DNA from: JAIBAC01 sp046331095
GTDB lineage: Bacteria > Actinomycetota > Acidimicrobiia > UBA2766
Length of the DNA: 64,000 bases
Assembly (NCBI GenBank): GCA_046331095.1
Contig: JAXLRM010000005.1
Location: 124,001-188,000 of the forward strand
Reading direction: 5' to 3'
Shown: positions 9,030 to 15,915 of the stretch, one piece after another
How positions within the stretch are numbered: position 1 is the first letter of the stretch
How the letters are laid out: every line of letters begins with the position of its first letter
Made by a program: the position numbers and the translations under genes
The notes under the pieces: generated by a model
Seen by the model: only the letters and a program-made list of their open reading frames with translations
Databases searched by the model: none
What the model was told of the DNA's origin: nothing

Positions 9030-9205
9030 CGACGTGGGGACGCGAAACGGGTCCACAACCCCTCTCACGTCCCCACGTCGAGGACCCCAACCGACGTGGG
9101 GACGCGAAACGGGTCCACAACCCCTCTCACGTCCCCACGTCGAGGACCCCCAACCGACGTGGGGACGCGAAACGGGTCCACAACCCCTCTCACGTCCCCA
9201 CGTCG
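9030..9205 (-). repeat. Hairpin array, family 1, three tandem units
   Basis: Three identical 51-bp units at 9030-9080, 9092-9142 and 9155-9205, separated by AGGACCCC-type spacers of 11-12 bp. Each has outer arms CGACGTGGGGA / TCCCCACGTCG. As minus-strand RNA a unit folds to about 17 consecutive pairs (including G-U), one mismatch and about 5 more pairs, with a tiny loop. On the plus strand the G-U pairs become A-C mismatches, so the minus-strand transcript is the likely functional form. Unit 3 contains the stop codon and last codons (DVGT) of the RidA-like gene. The same family recurs at 50382-50502. Probable terminator or 3'-end element. Confidence 0.9.
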
Positions 9206-9582
9206 AGGTGGGGGGCGGCGACCGCCTCGATCTCGACCAGCGCGCCTGCGGGGAGGGCGACGACTTGGACCAGTGACCGTGCCGGCGGGTCGTCGGCGAA
9301 GAACTCGGAGTAGGGACCGTTGACGCGGGCACCGTCGGCGATGTCGGTCACGAACACCGTGGTCTTGACGACGTCGGCAGGCCCGCAGCCGGCAGCCGCG
9401 AGCACGTCGCGGAGGTTCGCGAGCGCGGCGGCGGTCTCGGCCTCCACCCCACCGCCCACCAGCGCGCCCGCGCCGAAGTCCCACCCGATCTGACCGGCGA
9501 CGAACACGAGACCGCCAGCACTCACCGCCGGCGCGTACGGCCCCAGCGCCCTTCCCTCGATCTTGACCCTCTCACGCGTCAT
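9190..9582 (-). CDS. RidA/YjgF/UK114-family protein
   Basis: 130 residues from ATG 9582, chosen over an in-frame GTG 18 nt upstream because GAGGAGG lies before ATG. The fold hallmarks are VFVAGQIG, VVKTTVFVTDI, FFADDPPARSLVQV and VEIEAVA; the arginine in PARS matches the substrate-binding Arg of RidA, which hydrolyses reactive enamines/imines released by PLP enzymes. Not every subfamily has this activity. The last residues HLDVGT and the TGA are encoded by repeat unit 3, so the C-terminal tail may have been replaced or extended by the repeat. It diverges from the cyclase at 9676. Confidence 0.88.
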   Translation of the reverse strand: MTRERVKIEGRALGPYAPAVSAGGLVFVAGQIGWDFGAGALVGGGVEAETAAALANLRDVLAAAGCGPADVVKTTVFVTDIADGARVNGPYSEFFADDPPARSLVQVVALPAGALVEIEAVAAPHLDVGT

Positions 9583-9675
9583 CGCCTGCCTCCTCGACAC
9601 CTCGGCGGCCGAACCCTAACCAAGCGGATCGGCTCCTCGTCCCCGTCGCACGCCCACATCGGCCAGAATCCCGGC

Positions 9676-10728
9676 ATGAACGATCCTGCGGCGGACCTCC
9701 TCGCCAAGGGCGCGCCCGCGGGCGAGGTCGACGCGGCCCGCGAGGACGGCACGCTGCACCTCCTCGCGCTCGACTACACGCTCTTCCCGGGGGCGCACTT
9801 CCTCACGCTCCCCGAAGCCGCCGACCGTGCCGGACTCGGCCGCGACGTCGCCGTCCGGGTCGCACGCGCCCTCGGACTCGTCGAGTCCCTCGACGAGCGC
9901 GTCTACGGCGACGACGACGTCACCAACATGACCCACATGGCGGACTGGCTCGCAACCGGTGTCGACCTCGACGTGGCGATGGCGCTGTACCGCGTGATGG
10001 GTACTGCGATGGCACGCATCGCCGAGTCCGAGGTGGGCTTCGTGGCGTCGATGCTGACGGAGGCGTTCGCACGCGGAGCGCCCCAGCCGGAGGACTCCGC
10101 GATGCTCGCCGCCGTCCTGCCGGCTCTCGCCGCAGAGCGACTGCCCGAGATCAACCTCATGTTGGACTACGTACACCGTCGTGCGCTGCTGTCGGCAGCC
10201 AAGCGCGAGATCCTCTGGCAGGTCGGCACCCGCGCCGGCCTCACCGAGACCACGGTCGGCTTCTGCGACCTGGTGGGATTCACCGCGTACAGCCGCCATC
10301 TCGACCCCGACGAGCTCGAGGCGCTCGTCGACCGCTTCGAGTCGCACTCGCACGAGATCGTGACCGCACACGGAGGCCGGGTCGTCAAGACCATCGGCGA
10401 CGCCGTGCTCTTCACCACGACCGACCCCGCGTCAGCGGTCGACACCGCACTCGACCTGGCCGCCAACTTCTCGGCAGAGGGCTCCTTCGCCGACGTCCGT
10501 GCAGGAATCGCGAGCGGGCAGGTGCTCAACCGCGACGGTGACGTCTACGGCAGCGTCGTCAACCTCGCGAGCCGCATCACGGGCCGCGCTCTGCCCGGCA
10601 CGGTCCTCGTCGACGACTCCGTGCACGACGCGCTCGAGGAGTCCGACACGCTCGTCTGGCGGGAACTGCGGCCCCGCAAACTCAAGGGCATCGGTTCCGT
10701 GCGCCTCTGGAAGGTGCTGCGGCGCTAA
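9676..10728 (+). CDS. Class III adenylate/guanylate cyclase with N-terminal regulatory domain
   Basis: 350 residues. Residues ~190-350 are a class III catalytic domain with all key residues: metal Asp198 (VGFCDLVGFT) and Asp242 (KTIGDAV), base-selecting Lys238 and Asp289 (DVYG), and transition-state Asn296 and Arg300 (NLASR). The Lys/Asp pair predicts ATP, so cAMP. The N-terminal ~180 residues are mostly helical, with LTLPEAADRAGL and FPGAHFL, similar in layout to the autoinhibitory pH-sensing module of mycobacterial Rv1264. There are no membrane segments. The stop TAA overlaps the TAG of the convergent Mo-enzyme gene, leaving no room for a normal terminator. The ATG is not preceded by a clear ribosome site. 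Confidence 0.92.
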   Translation: MNDPAADLLAKGAPAGEVDAAREDGTLHLLALDYTLFPGAHFLTLPEAADRAGLGRDVAVRVARALGLVESLDERVYGDDDVTNMTHMADWLATGVDLDVAMALYRVMGTAMARIAESEVGFVASMLTEAFARGAPQPEDSAMLAAVLPALAAERLPEINLMLDYVHRRALLSAAKREILWQVGTRAGLTETTVGFCDLVGFTAYSRHLDPDELEALVDRFESHSHEIVTAHGGRVVKTIGDAVLFTTTDPASAVDTALDLAANFSAEGSFADVRAGIASGQVLNRDGDVYGSVVNLASRITGRALPGTVLVDDSVHDALEESDTLVWRELRPRKLKGIGSVRLWKVLRR

Positions 10729-12569
10729 CGGCGTCGAGCAGCACGCGCCGGCGGCGAGTCCCGCATCGGCATGTGTCGTGCGTCGAGGTCGAAGCGGCGC
10801 TGCACGGCATTGGCCACGGCAGCGGGGACCGCCGCGAGGGCGTGCTCGTCGACCGTCCACGGGCCCGCCTCCACCCCGGCGACGGCGCAGCGCGCCTCCA
10901 TCGGAGGCGTGTGCGCGCACCGCAGCATGCCGATGCTGCGGATCGTGGCCGGGGTCGGGACGCCGTCACGCATCGGAAGATCCTCGGCGATCGCGCAGCC
11001 GAGGCCGGTGAACGCGCCCGAGACGACGGCATTGCGGGTGTCGCGGTCGTCGGGTGCGCCCCCGTACACGAGGACCACGGCGGTGATGTGGCCGTCGGCG
11101 TCCAGGTCGACTCCCGCGGCCACTGCGGTCACACTGCCGCCTGCGACCGCGACTCCGTCGCGGTCCCCGAGCGCCTCGAGGCACACTCGCGGCACGTCGT
11201 GGAGGCTTGCGCGGCGCTCGACCTCGCGGCGTTCGATCTCGGTCTCCAGCGCGAACGTCCACTGGAGGTGACCATCGCCGCGGTGCGCACCGGCGATGCG
11301 TCCGGGCTCGACCTCGACACGGACGGCCGCCGGGCACTTGTACGGGTTCGGTCCGGGGTCGGCGCCCCCCCCGGCGACCACCAGCACACCGTCGATCCTG
11401 CGCAACAGCCCGCCCACGTCGACGTCGAGGTCGAGGTCGGCACGTCCCGGTCGTCTGCGCCGGTGCCACAGGATCGACTCACGCCGGCCCAGTACCACCA
11501 TGACGTCGCCGCCGAGGGATTCCGCGAGGAGCGCCGCGAGCCCGGCGGGGCCCGCACCCGCCTTGCCGCCGTAGCTGCCGCCGTTGGTCACGTTGTGCAA
11601 CTCGACGTCGCGATCGGGCCAGGCGAGACGCAGTTGTCGTGCCTCCTCGTCGGGCGTCTCGGTCTGTGACCACACCTCGACGGTCCCGGCGTCCACGCGT
11701 GCTCGTGCAGCCTCGGGCTCCAGGAAAGCGGGGTCCCACGGCGGGTTGGACCACACCGTGTCGTCGCCCTCGTCGCCCGGTGAGCCGGCGTCGGCGTTCA
11801 CCCGCACTCTCGCGGAGGCCGCCGCGTCGCGTGCAGTCGAGAGGCTGTCTCCTCTTGCAAGGGCGGCCACGTCACCGGCGTCGAGTACCGAGTCACCCGG
11901 ACGGAGCAGGCGCCATCCCTCGACTGCGCGGTCGGCCAGGTCCTCGGCGAGCACCAGGCCCTCGCCGTCGACGCCCACGAACGTCCCTGCCGCCACCCCG
12001 GCCGGGACCGGCACGACCCAGTGGTCCACGGAGTCCGGGGCGATGTCGGCGAGGAAACGGTGCCCGCCCAAGGCCACGTCGGCGTCGGCCCCGGACACCG
12101 CGGCTGTCCCGGTGCCGGCCGCGAGTTGCACCGCGTCGACCACGCTCTGCCACCCGGTGCACCTGCACAGGTTCGCGGCGAGGGCCCTGCCGACCGAATC
12201 CCGGTCGACGGCGGCACCCGAGGAGATCAGCGCATGCGCGCGGACCACGATCCCGGGAGTGCAGAAGCCACACACGAATCCGCCGGCCTCGCAGAACGCG
12301 GCGCCGAGGCGACCCCGCAGCGGCTCGCCGAGTCCGTCGGCGGTCGTGACCGTTCGGCCCGCGACCCGCGTGACAGGAGTCACGCACGCAAGCCGCGGCT
12401 CGCCGTCGACGAGGACGCTGCACGCGCCACACTGGCCTTGAGGGGCGCAGCCGTCCTTGACACAGAGTTTGCCGGCATCCTCGCGCAAGGCGTCGAGAAG
12501 CGTGCCCGAATCGCGGACCTCGTGGGTTTCCCCGTCTACGTCGAGATTCAGCTGAAGCTGCTCCCGCAA
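10725..12569 (-). CDS. Compact fused molybdenum hydroxylase: two [2Fe-2S] domains plus shortened Moco domain
   Basis: 614 residues in one chain. Residues 1-~150 are a CoxS-like Fe-S unit: plant-type cluster DGCAPQGQCGACSVLVDG, then helical cluster VCGFCTPGIVVRA with NLCRCTGW. Residues ~170-614 match parts of the xanthine dehydrogenase/CoxL large subunit: GGSYGGKAGAG (Moco dithiolene contact, usually GGGFGGK), LLAESLGGDVMVVLGRRE, and near the C-terminus DEHALAAVPAAVANAV, where Glu aligns with the catalytic Glu of GEPPL. The Moco part is ~440 residues instead of ~750, and no FAD domain is present. It starts with TTG 12569, 22 bp inside the HesB gene, so translation is probably coupled. Substrate unknown; could be active, or a reduced form with a new role. 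Confidence 0.75.
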   Translation of the reverse strand: MREQLQLNLDVDGETHEVRDSGTLLDALREDAGKLCVKDGCAPQGQCGACSVLVDGEPRLACVTPVTRVAGRTVTTADGLGEPLRGRLGAAFCEAGGFVCGFCTPGIVVRAHALISSGAAVDRDSVGRALAANLCRCTGWQSVVDAVQLAAGTGTAAVSGADADVALGGHRFLADIAPDSVDHWVVPVPAGVAAGTFVGVDGEGLVLAEDLADRAVEGWRLLRPGDSVLDAGDVAALARGDSLSTARDAAASARVRVNADAGSPGDEGDDTVWSNPPWDPAFLEPEAARARVDAGTVEVWSQTETPDEEARQLRLAWPDRDVELHNVTNGGSYGGKAGAGPAGLAALLAESLGGDVMVVLGRRESILWHRRRRPGRADLDLDVDVGGLLRRIDGVLVVAGGGADPGPNPYKCPAAVRVEVEPGRIAGAHRGDGHLQWTFALETEIERREVERRASLHDVPRVCLEALGDRDGVAVAGGSVTAVAAGVDLDADGHITAVVLVYGGAPDDRDTRNAVVSGAFTGLGCAIAEDLPMRDGVPTPATIRSIGMLRCAHTPPMEARCAVAGVEAGPWTVDEHALAAVPAAVANAVQRRFDLDARHMPMRDSPPARAARRR

Positions 12570-12916
12570 CCGCAGGTGCGGCTCACGTTGGGGTTGTCGA
12601 TCGCGAAGCCGGAACCGTCGAGACCGCCGTCCTTGAAGTCGAGCGTGGCGCCCGCGACGTGCTGGGCCGATGCGGGGTCGACGACGAGCTTCACGCCGTT
12701 GCGCTCACGCACGATGTCGTCGTCGGCGATCTCGCCGTCGAAGTACATCTCGTAGCTGAACCCCGAGCAGCCGCCCGGCTTGACCGCCACACGCAGCGCG
12801 AGTGCTTCCTCGCCTTCGGCGAGCATGAGCTCGTGGAGCTTGCCTGCTGCGGCTTCGGTCAGGTTCATCCCTGTGTCGGCGACGGGCTTGACGTCGATCA
12901 GGCTCCTCTTGGCCAC
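12548..12916 (-). CDS. HesB/IscA/ErpA-family iron-sulfur insertion protein
   Basis: 122 residues. The three conserved cysteines of A-type carriers are present: Cys50 in KPGGCSGFSYEM, and Cys115/Cys117 in TCGCGSSF at the C-terminus. A-type carriers deliver [2Fe-2S] or [4Fe-4S] clusters to apo-enzymes. Length is close to the ~110-120 typical. It lies between the SufR-like regulator and the Fe-S/Mo enzyme and overlaps the latter by 22 bp, which suggests it may help mature that enzyme, or that they simply share an mRNA. An N-terminal extension of ~15 residues precedes the fold. Confidence 0.93.
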   Translation of the reverse strand: MAKRSLIDVKPVADTGMNLTEAAAGKLHELMLAEGEEALALRVAVKPGGCSGFSYEMYFDGEIADDDIVRERNGVKLVVDPASAQHVAGATLDFKDGGLDGSGFAIDNPNVSRTCGCGSSFS

Positions 12917-12953
12917 GGTCTCTCTCCTGCTCCTGTTGTCTGGTACGTGCCCT

Positions 12954-13628
12954 TCACGCGTCCACCACCATGGTGCACGGCTCTCGGGCGTCTATGTCGT
13001 GGAACTCGTCGACGCCGGCCCCGACGGCTCCGAGTACGCCTTCGGCGAGTCCCCTGTGCAACGAGCACACGATCTCGGGGTATGCCGCGGCGAACTCGCG
13101 GAAGGGGCACCGGGTGAAGGTGCACCGGGCCCCCTCCATGACCGGTTCGAACCCTAGGCGCGCCATCGTGACATCTAGCACGCCGACGGCACTGCCCGCC
13201 CCCGGGTCGACGAGCTCGCCACCGAGGTCACGACCGACCGCCACGGCGAGGTCGCGGTCCACCTTCGCCCGACAGCACAATGCGGCAAGCATGCGGGCGA
13301 GGAGCTCGTGGGCCTCGTCGCCACGGGGCACGTCGATCTGGGCGGCCACCGCCGTGTAGCGGTGCTGGGGCCGGCCCACTCCTCCCTGCGGCGTGGCGTC
13401 GAGGCGCACGAGGCCGGCATCGCGCAAGTGCTCGAGATGTGGCCGGACCGTGTTCGCGTGCAGGCGGAACCGCGCCGCGACTTCGGTGACGCTGCACGGC
13501 CTGTCGACGCCGCGCAGCCACGTGTAGATCCGGTAACGCGTGTCGTCACCGAGTGCCTTGAGGATCGGGCGCACGGTGGGTGCGTCGCCCTCCAGGGAAT
13601 TCGCGTCCGTCCCGGCGGGGTTTCTCAT
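12954..13628 (-). CDS. SufR-like iron-sulfur-sensing HTH repressor
   Basis: 224 residues from ATG 13628. The N-terminal winged helix (ILKALGDDTRYRIYTWL, then ANTVRPHLEHLRDAGLV and a GRPQHRY wing) is ArsR/DeoR-like. The C-terminal half has cysteines at 118, 119, 169, 174, 188 and 218; the CPF...PEIVCSLHRG segment with 13 residues between Cys174 and Cys188 matches the Fe-S ligand region of SufR. SufR represses suf genes when its cluster is present. It diverges from an Mrp/ApbC-type Fe-S ATPase with only 30 bp between the start codons and is followed by a HesB-type gene, so an Fe-S homeostasis role is well supported. Which operator it uses is not known. Confidence 0.8.
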   Translation of the reverse strand: MRNPAGTDANSLEGDAPTVRPILKALGDDTRYRIYTWLRGVDRPCSVTEVAARFRLHANTVRPHLEHLRDAGLVRLDATPQGGVGRPQHRYTAVAAQIDVPRGDEAHELLARMLAALCCRAKVDRDLAVAVGRDLGGELVDPGAGSAVGVLDVTMARLGFEPVMEGARCTFTRCPFREFAAAYPEIVCSLHRGLAEGVLGAVGAGVDEFHDIDAREPCTMVVDA

Positions 13629-13658
13629 GGATCTTCTGTAGTTTATTGGTTGATCCCG
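13629..13658. promoter_or_regulatory. Overlapping divergent promoters, SufR-like gene / mrp
   Basis: The 30 bp between the two ATGs are unusually AT-rich for this window. On the plus strand TAGTTT (13639-13644) is a -10-like box about 14 bp before ATG 13659; on the minus strand TAAACT (13640-13645) is one about 11 bp before ATG 13628. Both mRNAs would have a very short leader or none. A regulator bound here could block both promoters. Confidence 0.5.
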
Positions 13659-14813
13659 ATGAGCGTCCCGTCTTCGTACCCCGCGCCCGCGAGCGCCGAT
13701 GTCGTCGCCATGCTGCGCGGCGTCGTCGACCCCGAGTTGGGCGACAACATCGTCGACCTCGGGATGGTCCGCGACGTCCACGTGGACACCGACGGCAGGG
13801 TCGAGGTCGAGATCGCCCTCACCGTCGCGGCGTGTCCCTTGCGAACCCAGATCGAGACCGACGTGCGTTCGAAACTCGACGGGCTGCCCGGGGTCACCGG
13901 CGTCGACCTGCGGATGGGGGCGATGGACGCCGACGAGAAGTCCGCGCTGATGAGCCGCGCCCGGTTGCGGGCCCGCGACGACGCCGCCCCGACGCAGGTG
14001 CCGCCCACGACGCGTGTTGTCGCCGTGTCGTCGGGCAAGGGCGGCGTCGGCAAGACGACGACGGCGGTCAACCTCGCCGTGGCGCTTCGTGACCGCGGCT
14101 TCACCGTCGGCGTGATGGACGCCGACATCTGGGGCTTCTCGGTGCCGAGGATGCTCGGCGTCGAGGGCAGGCTCGGCGCCCGCGACGGCAAGATCGTGCC
14201 CCACGAGACCGACGGGCTCAAGGTCGTGTCGATGGGCAACCTGGTCGAGGAGGAGGGCACCGCACTCATGTGGCGCGGCCTCGTGCTCGCCCGAGCCGTC
14301 GAGCAGTTCCTCCACGACGTCGCCTGGGGCGAGATGGACTACCTCGTCGTGGACATGCCGCCGGGCACGGGCGATGTGCAGATGGGCCTGGCGCGCATGC
14401 TCCCGCAGGCCGAGATGCTCGTCGTCACCACGCCGCAGCTAGTCGCCCAGAGGGTCGCGGCCCGCGCGGGATCGATGGCGCGGCGGTCACACATGAAGGT
14501 CGTCGGCGTCGTCGAGAACATGTCCGGGTTCACGTGCGAGCACGGCACCCACTACGACCTCTTCGGCAGTGGCGGTGGGGAGGCGCTCGCGGCGGAGCTC
14601 GGTGTTCCCCTGGTCGCGCGGGTACCGCTCGATCCCGCCACGGTCACCGGTGGCGACCTGGGCACACCCGTTGTCGAGACCGCCCCCGAGTCGCCGGCAG
14701 CCACCGCCTACCGCGAGCTCGCCTGCCGCATCGCCGAGGAACTCATGGCGCCACCGGACATGGCCGGTTGCACCGCCCGCATCAAGGAGCTCCTCGACGG
14801 GGCGGCGCCGTGA
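13659..14813 (+). CDS. mrp: Mrp/ApbC-family iron-sulfur carrier ATPase
   Basis: 384 residues. An N-terminal DUF59/MIP18-like domain (VVDPELGDNIVDLGMVRDV, then ACPLRTQIETDV) is followed by a P-loop NTPase with deviant Walker A SSGKGGVGKTTTAVNLA at about residue 125, switch region MDADIWGFSVPRML and DMPPGTGDVQ. The family binds and transfers Fe-S clusters and is needed for cluster assembly on selected proteins. The usual CxxC metal site in the C-terminal part is not obvious; a Cys occurs in MSGFTCEHGTHYDLFG. It diverges from the SufR-like gene, supporting a shared Fe-S response. Confidence 0.92.
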   Translation: MSVPSSYPAPASADVVAMLRGVVDPELGDNIVDLGMVRDVHVDTDGRVEVEIALTVAACPLRTQIETDVRSKLDGLPGVTGVDLRMGAMDADEKSALMSRARLRARDDAAPTQVPPTTRVVAVSSGKGGVGKTTTAVNLAVALRDRGFTVGVMDADIWGFSVPRMLGVEGRLGARDGKIVPHETDGLKVVSMGNLVEEEGTALMWRGLVLARAVEQFLHDVAWGEMDYLVVDMPPGTGDVQMGLARMLPQAEMLVVTTPQLVAQRVAARAGSMARRSHMKVVGVVENMSGFTCEHGTHYDLFGSGGGEALAAELGVPLVARVPLDPATVTGGDLGTPVVETAPESPAATAYRELACRIAEELMAPPDMAGCTARIKELLDGAAP

Positions 14814-14883
14814 GTGCGCTCGGGGAGCCGGCGTCCGCGTGGGCTCCCGACGCCGGTGGTCGTGGCACCTCCGGCGCCTCTGG

Positions 14884-15306
14884 TCACGGGAGGTTGGACG
14901 CCTCGTCCCGCGGCTGGACGCGGGCAACTGCGTCCGGCGCCTGCGTGCCTGCGATCCGCGCGACGGCGGCGGCGACGAGGCGCCAGCCCACGAGCAGCAG
15001 GCCCAGCACGCCGAAGGACACGAGCACCAGCGGCCGTGTCAGGGCGCCTGTGAAGACGGTTCGTAGCGTCAGCCCGAGCGCGACGCCGAAAGGCCACACG
15101 AGCAGCGCCTTGGTGACCGCGAGCGGGCGCCTGTCGAGGCGGAACGCGAACGCGGCGGCGAACCAGCCCACGAGGTAGGGCACGGCGACACCGAGAAGAT
15201 GCGCTGCGGTGCCTCCGTGGGTGCGGCCCCCGAGCACCACGAAAGCGCCTATCGCGACCACGTCGGCCGCCACCCACCACCAGGAGCCGCTGCGGGCGCT
15301 CGTCAC
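14884..15306 (-). CDS. DUF3054 family membrane protein
   Basis: 140 residues with four hydrophobic segments, starting WWWVAADVVAIGAFVVLGGRTH and including VPYLVGWFAAAF and LLVWPFGVALGLTLRTVF. This matches the actinobacterial DUF3054 family of unknown function. Start GTG 15306 overlaps the orn stop in a GTGA, so translation is coupled. The C-terminal tail is polar. It is convergent with mrp across a 70-bp gap that contains GC-rich inverted segments but no clear terminator. Confidence 0.78.
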   Translation of the reverse strand: MTSARSGSWWWVAADVVAIGAFVVLGGRTHGGTAAHLLGVAVPYLVGWFAAAFAFRLDRRPLAVTKALLVWPFGVALGLTLRTVFTGALTRPLVLVSFGVLGLLLVGWRLVAAAVARIAGTQAPDAVARVQPRDEASNLP

Positions 15307-15890
15307 CGTGACTCCCGTGTCGCTACCTCGGACCCGGGCTCGCTGACACCGGTCATGTAGTAGGCGAGCTCGGCGACCGACTCACGGATGTCGCCGAGGG
15401 CACGGTGGTCCTGTTGCTTCTTGAACGTGACGTTGGGCCACTTGCGGGTGAACAGCTCCTTGAACGACGACACGTCGATCACGCGGTAGTGGAGACGGCC
15501 CGCGAGGCCGGGCATGTACCTGTCGACGAAGCGCTTGTCCTGGCCGACGCTGTTGCCGCACAGCACGACGCGCTCGTCCGGGAAGTGGGCGTCGACGAGT
15601 GCGACGAGGTCGGCGTCGACCTCCGCGAGTTCGCGGCCTTGGGGCACCTTCGCGACGAGACCGCTCTTGGTGTGGGTGCGTGTGTTCCACTCGTCCATCG
15701 CCGCGAGCGCCTCGTGGGGCTGGCGGACGACGGCTTCGAACTCGGCGATCTCGTCGAGGTCGACGTCGGTGACGACCGCGGCGACTTCGAGGATCACACA
15801 GGTCTCGGGGTCGAGGCCGGTCATCTCCATGTCGATCCAGAAGAGCCGGCCCGGCGCGCTCGAATCGGATTGCGGTGCGGGATCGACCAC
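15303..15890 (-). CDS. orn: Oligoribonuclease
   Basis: 195 residues, DEDDh 3'-5' exoribonuclease that removes 2-5-nt RNAs and pGpG. Visible: Asp20/Glu22 in FWIDMEMTGLD, NTRTHTKSGL, GNSVGQDKRFVDRYMP and the HRALGDIRESVAEL block with the catalytic His and Asp. Length is close to the ~180-200 of the family, with a short N-terminal extension. Start GTG 15890. The stop overlaps the DUF3054 start. Being essential in most actinobacteria, it is probably constitutively expressed. Confidence 0.96.
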   Translation of the reverse strand: MVDPAPQSDSSAPGRLFWIDMEMTGLDPETCVILEVAAVVTDVDLDEIAEFEAVVRQPHEALAAMDEWNTRTHTKSGLVAKVPQGRELAEVDADLVALVDAHFPDERVVLCGNSVGQDKRFVDRYMPGLAGRLHYRVIDVSSFKELFTRKWPNVTFKKQQDHRALGDIRESVAELAYYMTGVSEPGSEVATRESR

Positions 15891-15915
15891 GGTGCCTCCG
15901 GGACGAAGCAGTGCG

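Noticed and set aside
9030..9205. Possible CRISPR array
   Set aside because: The units are palindromic and identical, while the spacers are only 11-12 bp and nearly identical to each other; no cas genes are near.
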